NCBI GenBank assembly: GCA_039923455.1
Contig: JBDTCS010000155.1
Location: forward strand, 1-25,143
DNA length: 25,143 nt
Direction of reading: 5' to 3'
Origin: JBDTCS01 sp039923455
GTDB lineage: Bacteria > Bacteroidota > Ignavibacteria > Palsa-1295
Positions 15,882 to 22,873 of this stretch are shown here, piece after piece (within the stretch, counting starts at the first letter, position 1; the number at the start of each line of letters is the position of its first letter). A program made the translations under genes and the position numbers. A model generated the notes under the pieces. The model saw only the letters and a list, made by a program, of their open reading frames with translations, did no database searches and was not told the DNA's origin.

Positions 15882-17108
15882 ATGGCTACGCATAGAAACT
15901 GCATTAGGACTTTATTCTTAATGCCTCTACTATGCATTATGTGGATTACGAATGGACAAGCACAGAATGTCCTTCATGTCCGAATCGATACGCTGACGGT
16001 TGCGTCGGCTCCCAACGATGTCATCATCGCTGTGACTTACAAGTTGGATGCTAAACATGCACACGACTTTTATGGTTACGATTCACGATTCTCGTATGAT
16101 GCGTCCAAAGCAACTGCTGTAAGCGTGATCTTTGATAACTCGGCAACGGATATTTCCGGTACGTTTCATCAAGGTAGCACACTTCCGGGAGAAGTTAGGG
16201 CAACAGCACTCGGCGGTTCCGAACTTGATCTAAGCAATCCGGTTCTCTATCGTGTACGCTTTACGGTTTTTGCCGGCATCATTGATACTGCTTTCCTGCA
16301 TTTCTTCCGATTTGATATTACCGACTCGATGAAAATCGATTCGGTCAAACTTCAAGATGGATGGATCAGGCTCGACCGACCGGTCGTGCCACCGAAAAAG
16401 ATAAACCTGAGCTTAGTAAGCTCTAATCTTACGGTGAAAGCAGATTCGAGTATTGATATCCCGATTGGGATAACCAACATGACGGGTGGTGCGCTTAAAA
16501 AAGGTATCTTTAGCTTTCGCTTCGATACTACGGCTCTCGATTTTGTGCGATCGGTGTCCGGTACCATCAGTGGAGATGTGATTGTTACGAGCGATACTGT
16601 CAAACAGAATCACGTAACCGTGTACTTCGCTAATACCGATACATCGAAAGCATTGCAAGGTGCCGGAACGTTGCTCACGCTGCGTTTTCGGGCAAAACCG
16701 CGAACGGATACACTTTGCACTGTGCTGTCGGATACTGCCTTTCGAGCGCTCAACACTGATGCGCTCATTGACACTGTCCGTTTGTTCATCGGTAACATCT
16801 GTGTTTACGGAAGCCCGCACGTCGGCGTTAGTGCCACAAGCGAAGCTACTGAAACCACAAGCCTGCGTGTTTGGCCAAACCCTGCTACTACAAAAGTGGA
16901 ATTAGGGTTGACCGGATACAAAGGGCGCTACCGACTTCAAGTTTTTAACATACTTGGAGCGCAAGTCTTCGAATCTCAAAGCTCGGCACCAATAACTTGG
17001 TCGCCCGGAGCTAACTGCCAAACCGGCACATACGAGGTTCGAGCCACGATCGAAAAAGGAAACGGAAGCAACCGAGAATTGCACGCCACCTTTCAATTGA
17101 TCCACTAA
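15882..17108 (+). CDS. Exported protein with two cohesin-like domains and T9SS type A tail
   Basis: A 408-residue secreted protein. The signal peptide has hydrophobic core LFLMPLLCIMWI and cleavage after GQA (residue 27). Residues about 30-165 and 172-310 form two similar beta-sandwich units. Each has the cohesin-like order: a first strand with even spacing (VIIAVTYKL; SSIDIPIGITN), a FYGYDSRFSYDASKATAVSV or GIFSFRFDTTALDFVRSV segment, and a late strand VLYRVRFTVF or LLTLRFRAK. The tail (about 325-408) starts LRVWPNPATTKVELGL and matches the WPNPA/YPNPA class of T9SS sorting domains, not the YPNPFNPS class of its neighbours. Its start lies 15 bp after a strong hairpin, and no ribosome site is evident there. 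It may bind the dockerin-like module encoded just upstream, but this is speculative. Confidence 0.78.
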   Translation: MATHRNCIRTLFLMPLLCIMWITNGQAQNVLHVRIDTLTVASAPNDVIIAVTYKLDAKHAHDFYGYDSRFSYDASKATAVSVIFDNSATDISGTFHQGSTLPGEVRATALGGSELDLSNPVLYRVRFTVFAGIIDTAFLHFFRFDITDSMKIDSVKLQDGWIRLDRPVVPPKKINLSLVSSNLTVKADSSIDIPIGITNMTGGALKKGIFSFRFDTTALDFVRSVSGTISGDVIVTSDTVKQNHVTVYFANTDTSKALQGAGTLLTLRFRAKPRTDTLCTVLSDTAFRALNTDALIDTVRLFIGNICVYGSPHVGVSATSEATETTSLRVWPNPATTKVELGLTGYKGRYRLQVFNILGAQVFESQSSAPITWSPGANCQTGTYEVRATIEKGNGSNRELHATFQLIH

Positions 17109-17234
17109 AGCCATTGAGAAGCTCATTTCTGGTAAAGAGAGAGCAAAAAAGAGTGTAACAAAAACTGCAAAGTATACTTAGTTGTGAGGAACATGAACCT
17201 AAAGACTTTTTTTCAAATCAAGGAGAATCAAGCC

Positions 17235-20084
17235 ATGCGAGAGCGTTACGGCTACTGGGCTCCGAAGATGCTGGCGGTACTTATTGTACTTCTTAGCTTT
17301 TCGGCAGCCAATGCGGTTATTAACCCGAAGTACGAGCCGACTTTGTCGGTGAGGAACTACACGGTGTACCCTGACGGTACCCTTCGCATTCCGGCTCCGG
17401 CGCCGGGTGGGGATCGTTACTTTCTTGTCCCGGTCTTCATCTACAATCAGTTCGATCCTGCTTACAATCCGAATGTCGGTGGGCAGTTTATCGAGCCAAT
17501 TCGTAGTTTCAACTTCCAGTTGACCTATTTTACTCAGGCAATGGTACTCGATACCACCCCGAGTCATGGTCCGGCAGTTGTCACGATCGGACCAGGCATG
17601 GGCAACGACAGCCTCTCGGCTATCGCTAAGAATTTCTACATTCGTTACAGCGATATTCTCGCTCCGGGTGATACAAATCCTAACCCATACCGTCACATCA
17701 TTCGTGTAACTGGTGCAAGCGAAATTCCGCTTCCGCTTGTTGACGAGTTCCATCCAATTCCAGGAACGACCCACATGAATAGCGACACTACAGCTGTTCT
17801 TGTGTACATCCGTTTCAAAGTTGTTATCAACTCGGTTCAGGCCGGTTTGTTGCAGCTTGATAGCTCGCTCTTCAATGATCACTACGGTGATTCATTGCCG
17901 AATGCGCTTACCTATAAAAGAGGTAATTTCGGTGGCGATCCTCAGGCTAAGGGCCAGGGATACGTGAGCATCACGGATCAACCTGCGTTTGATTTCCGTC
18001 CGTATTCACAAATTTCGACGACGGATAATGTCAACTTCAAGTTGCTTTCTGATCTCATCTACGATCCTACGATCCTTGGTTCGGGTAATCCGCAGCAGGC
18101 GATTCAGGTTCGTAATGCTATCGGAACCACACGTTTGACGAACATCACAGTTGTCACCAACCAGCCTTGGCTCAATGTCAGCCAAAGTCCGGGCGGTGGT
18201 CAGCACACAATCTTTATTCCAAGAATCGATTATACTTCGAGCTTCGGTTCGGAAGAAAAAGATCTTTGGATCAGTGCTGATGGCGGGACTCTGCCTCCAG
18301 GTATCTATTTCGGAATCGTTACACTTACAAGTGATGGCGCTCTGAATTCACCTGCTCGCATTCTCGTACGTCTTATTGTTCGCCGTCGTCCGAACGAACC
18401 TTCAACAGGCAATGGAACAGGTATCCGTTTGACGCTTACCAATTCTTGCTTGCCGCAGTGCTCGAACACGATCACGTTTGGAACAGGCCCTGGTGCAACA
18501 GCCGGTCTTGATCCACTCTATGGTGAGACGGTCTTCTCGACGAATGATCGCCTAACACGTGACACCAATGTCGTCGCCGGTCAGCGTTGCTGGGCTTATT
18601 TCCGTCCGTTCGATTTGAATGTTGATCCTGCTTTCCAGGATCCTACGTTCCTCGGAACAGACCGTGATATCCGCAATGAGAATACCGACACCACGATTCT
18701 CTACAAAGTAATCTTCAGTGCAGGTTCGGGCGCAACGAATTGCTATCCTGTTACTGTCTGCGTCGATCCAAGTGATTTCCCTGCCGGTGCTCGTATCATC
18801 GCTCGCGACACACTCAATGGATCTCAGTTCTCTGTCGATCTTCGTAATGCTACCGAGAATGGTAATCAGCGTTGCTTCGTGATTCGTGATCCACGTATCA
18901 CCAGCTTCGTCATCGAGTACACACCTGGTACGATCGGCAAAGTCCCAAGCTTCGTAAAGAATGGTTGGAATCTAATCTCGCTTCCGGTTATTCCACCGGA
19001 CTTGCGTGCAAAGACAATCTTCCCGAATTCAGCTGGTAATCCTTATGAGTACCGTGCTGACATCGGTTGGACAACACCACTTGGTGGCCTCTTGGAATTC
19101 GGACGTGGCTACATGCTCAAGTATGGCAGCACCATCGGCAACGACTCGATCGTTGCAGGTATCCGTACCAAGTCGATCCACAAAGTGCGCATCGATCAAG
19201 GCTGGAACACGATCGGCTCGATCAGCGTGACGACATCCGTTGCCGGTATCAGCTTTGAACCGCTTCCTGGTAACCTCACGATTCCAACACAGATCTCGGA
19301 TGTATACGAATTCATCCCTGCTCGTGGCTATCGCACCGTAGCATACATCACACCTGGTAAAGGTTACTTTGTAAAGACCGATTCTTCGGGTTATTATGAC
19401 CTCGATTTCGTGCCGAACAAAGCGACTGTCAACCCAAGTGGTGAGTTGATGCAGAGCTTGGCTAAGGTCACCGTTCGTGATGCAGGTCAGAATGCACAGG
19501 ATCTCTACTTCGGTTCTTCCAACACTGAAGTGAAGTCCACTCGCTTCGAACTGCCTCCGTATGTGAACGGCCTCGATGCTCGCTTCACATCGAACAAGGG
19601 CTTCATCGAGTACAATCAGAATGGCTATAACGTAGCAATCAAGTCTACGAGCTATCCTGTTGCGATGAACTTCTCGAACGTTGTTGGTCAGGTGGAAGTC
19701 CGCGATCTTAGCGGTAACCTCCTCGGCACAGCAGTGAACGGTGGTACGGTTGTCATCAACGATGCAAACGTCAACCAGGTTGTGATCACTTCGAAGGCAA
19801 CTGCAACAGCAGTGAACGCTTCGGGCTTTGCTCTTGAGCAGAACTACCCGAACCCATTCAACCCTTCGACCTCGATCTTCTACACGGTTCCAGCTGAGAC
19901 GAACGTGACTCTGACAGTTTACAACGCCCTTGGGCAGGTTGTCAGAACCCTCGTCAATGGAACAGTAGCTTCCGGTCGTCATGAGGTTCGCTTCGATGCT
20001 TCCGAGCTCGCTTCGGGTACGTACATGTACACACTCAAGGCAGGCAACTTCACGCAGTCTGCGCGAATGATTCTTTCGAAGTAA
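17235..20084 (+). CDS. Large exported multi-domain protein with T9SS sorting domain
   Basis: A 949-residue secreted protein. The ATG at 17235 is chosen because AAGGAG (17220-17225) lies nine bases upstream and the signal peptide fits (cleavage after ANA, residue 27). GTG 17184 and ATG 17193 are in-frame alternatives. Residues about 45-240 resemble a cohesin-type sandwich (YFLVPVFIYNQ, IRSFNFQLTYF, VLVYIRFKVV). About 394-566 is a domain with NTITFGTGPGATAGLDPLYGE and YPVTVCVDPSDFP, shared with the giant protein and the next gene. About 577-715 carries GWNLISLPV, GRGYMLKYG, GWNTIGSISV and GKGYFVK, a paired motif frequent in secreted proteins of this group. The tail from about 864 (FALEQNYPNPFNPS, ending SARMILSK) is a T9SS sorting domain. 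A TATACT at 17173 could be its -10 element. It is probably a structural or adhesive surface protein. Confidence 0.85.
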   Translation: MRERYGYWAPKMLAVLIVLLSFSAANAVINPKYEPTLSVRNYTVYPDGTLRIPAPAPGGDRYFLVPVFIYNQFDPAYNPNVGGQFIEPIRSFNFQLTYFTQAMVLDTTPSHGPAVVTIGPGMGNDSLSAIAKNFYIRYSDILAPGDTNPNPYRHIIRVTGASEIPLPLVDEFHPIPGTTHMNSDTTAVLVYIRFKVVINSVQAGLLQLDSSLFNDHYGDSLPNALTYKRGNFGGDPQAKGQGYVSITDQPAFDFRPYSQISTTDNVNFKLLSDLIYDPTILGSGNPQQAIQVRNAIGTTRLTNITVVTNQPWLNVSQSPGGGQHTIFIPRIDYTSSFGSEEKDLWISADGGTLPPGIYFGIVTLTSDGALNSPARILVRLIVRRRPNEPSTGNGTGIRLTLTNSCLPQCSNTITFGTGPGATAGLDPLYGETVFSTNDRLTRDTNVVAGQRCWAYFRPFDLNVDPAFQDPTFLGTDRDIRNENTDTTILYKVIFSAGSGATNCYPVTVCVDPSDFPAGARIIARDTLNGSQFSVDLRNATENGNQRCFVIRDPRITSFVIEYTPGTIGKVPSFVKNGWNLISLPVIPPDLRAKTIFPNSAGNPYEYRADIGWTTPLGGLLEFGRGYMLKYGSTIGNDSIVAGIRTKSIHKVRIDQGWNTIGSISVTTSVAGISFEPLPGNLTIPTQISDVYEFIPARGYRTVAYITPGKGYFVKTDSSGYYDLDFVPNKATVNPSGELMQSLAKVTVRDAGQNAQDLYFGSSNTEVKSTRFELPPYVNGLDARFTSNKGFIEYNQNGYNVAIKSTSYPVAMNFSNVVGQVEVRDLSGNLLGTAVNGGTVVINDANVNQVVITSKATATAVNASGFALEQNYPNPFNPSTSIFYTVPAETNVTLTVYNALGQVVRTLVNGTVASGRHEVRFDASELASGTYMYTLKAGNFTQSARMILSK

Positions 20085-20092
20085 TTTGATGC

Positions 20093-20112
20093 GCCACCTG
20101 TAACAAGGTGGC
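20093..20112 (+). other. Hairpin directly after the 949-residue gene
   Basis: GCCACCT and AGGTGGC pair perfectly around GTAACA, beginning eight bases after the stop codon. With the terminator at 20130 it gives the mRNA two stacked 3' hairpins. Confidence 0.55.
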
Positions 20113-20129
20113 CCATTCGAGAGTTATTA

Positions 20130-20165
20130 AGAGCGGGAGCCTGTTGGCTTCCGCTCTTCTTTTTT
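20130..20165 (+). terminator. Intrinsic terminator
   Basis: AGAGCGGGAGCC pairs with GGCTTCCGCTCT (12 bp, one G-U) around TGTT, followed by a T-rich tract (TCTTTTTTG). This is a textbook rho-independent terminator for the upstream exported gene, and the only one in the cluster with a U tract. Confidence 0.88.
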
Positions 20166-20213
20166 GTTATAGCGTTTGCTAATCTTGAGATAAAAATCTT
20201 GACCGTGAATCGT

Positions 20214-21065
20214 ATGTTCAGAAAATCAAATTTCGCTGCACTTTTGCTACTCGTATTCCTCACAAGCGAAAGCTTTGCGCAGACTCCGCAGTTCAAACTG
20301 GATGTCACACTATCTCGCGGTAGTTTTAAGCGTATTATCACCTTCGGTTATGACCCAGCTGCGACCAAGGGAGCCGATGCTACATTCGGAGAAGATAGTG
20401 ATTATCCGCCGCTCTTTGGCGAAGATTTTGTACTCCTTAATTCTGATTCCAGCTTTCAAAATCGCGATGGTGTGAGTGGTATGGGAGTCACGAAGACCGA
20501 TATTCGTCATAAACCGGACAGCGCATCATTCACCATCGGGTATGAGTGGGAGATGATTTTGGAATCCTATCCGGCTACTATTAGCTGGGATCCGAGTGCT
20601 ATACCCGCGATCGTTCATCATGTCATTTTGCAGAACGCTAATGATCTCAAGCATCCGCTTGCAGATATGAAGACGCAGTCATCACTAACAGTAACAAGCG
20701 ATAACCGTCTCAATTTTCATGATGTCTATATGACGCTTTATTACAACAGCGAACCAGCGGCTGTGCATAGCGCGGGTGCGGTCGGAACAGGTTTGCTTAG
20801 CGATCTGAGTGCGACTCCGAATCCGTTCATAGCAAACTCACGCATTAATTTTACACTACGAAAAGAAGCATCCATAAGCATCGTTGCCTATGATGCAGCC
20901 GGTAGGGAAGTATATACGCAGAACAGCATTGGTCACGCCGGTTCGAATCTGATCGCGCTTGATCGCTCGACGATGACGAGCGCTTCGGGACCACTTTTTG
21001 TTCGCGTATCTGCGACTTCAGCGGCGGAGCAAAACGTCCGCACCTTAACGCTCATCGCGCAGTAA
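20214..21065 (+). CDS. Exported protein with shared pre-tail domain and T9SS type A tail
   Basis: A 283-residue secreted protein. The ATG at 20214 gives a compact signal peptide (MFRKSN, core AALLLLVFL, cleavage after SFA at residue 22); an in-frame TTG at 20199 would only add five residues. Residues about 25-195 form the domain also found in two other proteins here: KRIITFGYDPAATKGADATF, then GED with a PPLFGEDF stretch, then SYPATISWDPSAIP and a final strand VYMTLYY. The tail (about 198-283) starts LSATPNPFIANSRINFTL and ends VRTLTLIAQ, a T9SS sorting domain of the TPNP/YPNP class. It follows a strong terminator, so it has its own promoter, not identified. No enzyme signature is seen. Confidence 0.8.
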   Translation: MFRKSNFAALLLLVFLTSESFAQTPQFKLDVTLSRGSFKRIITFGYDPAATKGADATFGEDSDYPPLFGEDFVLLNSDSSFQNRDGVSGMGVTKTDIRHKPDSASFTIGYEWEMILESYPATISWDPSAIPAIVHHVILQNANDLKHPLADMKTQSSLTVTSDNRLNFHDVYMTLYYNSEPAAVHSAGAVGTGLLSDLSATPNPFIANSRINFTLRKEASISIVAYDAAGREVYTQNSIGHAGSNLIALDRSTMTSASGPLFVRVSATSAAEQNVRTLTLIAQ

Positions 21066-21086
21066 ACACAGCTGGCGCAGTAAACA
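21057..21086 (+). repeat. 12-bp direct repeat across a stop codon
   Basis: GCGCAGTAAACA occurs at 21057-21068 and again at 21075-21086 with an 18-bp period. The first copy includes the stop codon of the 283-residue gene, so the last codons and the stop are duplicated in frame. Probably a replication-slippage scar with no function. Confidence 0.6.
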
Positions 21087-21105
21087 AAGTTAGTATTAGG
21101 GACGT

Positions 21106-22389
21106 ATGGCTTTACGGCGCACACCGAGTCCGAGTCTGTTTGACACTCCGTTGCCGAGGTCGGTATCAAGCGCACCTTCTCGCGAGCAAGGTCAGGCGCC
21201 GCTGACGGTCGGTGGTTTGACGAAAGCGATTCGCGGTTTGCTGGAGTCCACATTTAACGATGTCGTTGTCGAAGGCGAGATCTCGAATTTCACCGATCAC
21301 CGTTCCGGCCATCGTTACTGGACGCTGAAGGATTCTGACGCCTCGATCAGTTGCGTGTTCTGGAAAACACGGACCGCAAACTTCGACATCAAGGACGGGA
21401 TGAAGGTAGTTTGCCGAGGCAAACTCTCCGTATATCCTCCCAGAGGCGCGTATCAGCTTGATGTCCTGCAAGTACGTCCTGTTGGCATCGGAGAGCTCCA
21501 GAAGGCTCTGGAAGCGCTCCAAAAGAAGCTACACGCTGAAGGTCTATTCGATCCCTCCCGCAAACGCCCGATTCCGGACTACCCTAAAGTGCTCGGTATC
21601 GTCACAAGTGAAACCGGTGCAGCGCTTCATGATATTCTGACCGTCCTCAGGCGTCGATATCCGCTCGTTCGGGTTCTGCTGCGTCCCGCGACTGTGCAAG
21701 GAGTTGGGGCAGAGCTTGAAATCGCTCGTGCGATTCAGGAATTCAATCTCGTCACCGGAAAAAATCGTCCGGACGTTTTGATCGTCGGTAGAGGTGGAGG
21801 TTCGCTCGAAGATCTTTGGTCTTTCAACGAGGAGGCCGTTGCTCGCGCAATCTTTGCGTCGCAAATTCCGATTATCTCCGCAGTTGGTCATGAGGTCGAT
21901 GTGACGATCGCAGATATGGTCGCCGATCTTCGCGCTCCAACACCAACCGCAGCTGCAGAACTCGCTACGCCGGACATTGCGGAGTTGCTGCAAAATATTC
22001 AGGCCATGTCCTATGGAATTCGGCAGTCCGTGCTCAGTGATTTGCGTCAAAAGTCGAGAGCACTGGAGCATTTCGTATCGGGCTACGCATTGAACGCACT
22101 CGTCGTGAACAATCTTAACACCAAGCGAGAACGCGTCGAGAATCTGATCAGCGGCATCCGCACTAAGCTCAAGCACTCGCTCGAAAAGCACCATCTCACA
22201 CTTGATCGTGATCTTTCGCGGCTCAAAGTGCTGAGTCCGTATGCTGTGCTCGAGCGCGGATATGCGTTGCTCGAAACCACAGAGGGTGATCTGATATCAC
22301 GCAAATCAACGCTCGACGATAAATCCATTCGTGAAGCCGTGCTTGTATTGCTCGATGGCAAAGTTGGCGTACGTTTCGGCGACAAGTAG
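21106..22389 (+). CDS. xseA: Exodeoxyribonuclease VII large subunit
   Basis: A 427-residue cytoplasmic protein, the catalytic subunit of exonuclease VII, which degrades single-stranded DNA from both ends. The N-terminal OB fold is recognisable by VVVEGEISNFTDHRSGHRYW and SCVFWK (about residues 46-90). The catalytic domain is marked by RGGGSLEDLWSFNEE (about 228-242) and SAVGHEVDVTIAD. APTPTAAAELATPD follows, then a coiled-coil region and a C-terminal strand with ERGYALLE. Length is close to the family norm (about 400-460). A poorly conserved stretch of about 25 residues precedes the OB fold. It is followed after 165 bp by xseB, the partner subunit. Confidence 0.97.
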   Translation: MALRRTPSPSLFDTPLPRSVSSAPSREQGQAPLTVGGLTKAIRGLLESTFNDVVVEGEISNFTDHRSGHRYWTLKDSDASISCVFWKTRTANFDIKDGMKVVCRGKLSVYPPRGAYQLDVLQVRPVGIGELQKALEALQKKLHAEGLFDPSRKRPIPDYPKVLGIVTSETGAALHDILTVLRRRYPLVRVLLRPATVQGVGAELEIARAIQEFNLVTGKNRPDVLIVGRGGGSLEDLWSFNEEAVARAIFASQIPIISAVGHEVDVTIADMVADLRAPTPTAAAELATPDIAELLQNIQAMSYGIRQSVLSDLRQKSRALEHFVSGYALNALVVNNLNTKRERVENLISGIRTKLKHSLEKHHLTLDRDLSRLKVLSPYAVLERGYALLETTEGDLISRKSTLDDKSIREAVLVLLDGKVGVRFGDK

Positions 22390-22554
22390 CCTCGTTTACA
22401 TCTGCGACGGTTAGCTTTCGTTTTCAGGTTGGGACAATTTTCGCCCTACGCCGCCCCTCTCGCACTTTCCGGAAATTCCATTTGTTAGAGGTCGAGCGTA
22501 AAATACGCCCTATTCGGATCACAACCTGCATTTCATAATCTGCATTGAGAGCTC

Positions 22555-22797
22555 TTGGCAAAGCAAGTTAAAAGCGACGGAAATTTTGAGAGTGAGTTCG
22601 AACGCCTCGGCACAGTCGTCGAGCGTTTGGAAGATGGCAATGTCCCGCTCGAGGAGATGTTGAAGCTCTATGAAGAAGGGATGTCGCTTGCTGAAAAGTT
22701 ACGCGTGCTGCTTACGGATGCGGAGCTTCGTGTTGAGAAGCTCTCGAAGATGCACGAGGAAATGATTACCGAGGATTCCGAAGATCGCGATGATTAA
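22555..22797 (+). CDS. xseB: Exodeoxyribonuclease VII small subunit
   Basis: An 80-residue helical protein with the family core FESEFERLGTVVERLEDG, followed by PLEEMLKLYEEGMSLAEKL and an acidic C-terminus. It forms the small subunits that bind the coiled coil of XseA. Start: TTG at 22555. An in-frame stop lies at 22546 and the next in-frame ATG is inside the conserved core, so the TTG is the only sensible start. It follows xseA and precedes dxs by 76 bp. The xseA-xseB-dxs order resembles the xseB-ispA-dxs group of many bacteria but lacks ispA here. Confidence 0.95.
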   Translation: MAKQVKSDGNFESEFERLGTVVERLEDGNVPLEEMLKLYEEGMSLAEKLRVLLTDAELRVEKLSKMHEEMITEDSEDRDD

Positions 22798-22873
22798 TTC
22801 TCGCAACAAACGCAAGTTTGTGTGCGAACAGATTGTTGAATAGTGAGACTTACTCATTTTTTGAGAGCGTTGC

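Noticed and set aside
19979..20341. Minus-strand frame of 120 codons across the gene junction
   Set aside because: It reads through the intrinsic terminator at 20130 and into two real genes; no protein signature.
21544..22194. Minus-strand frame of 216 codons inside xseA
   Set aside because: Antisense shadow of a well conserved gene with no ribosome site or domain.
22390..22554. Gap between xseA and xseB examined for a small gene or RNA
   Set aside because: No open frame with a start and no strong hairpin; nothing supportable.
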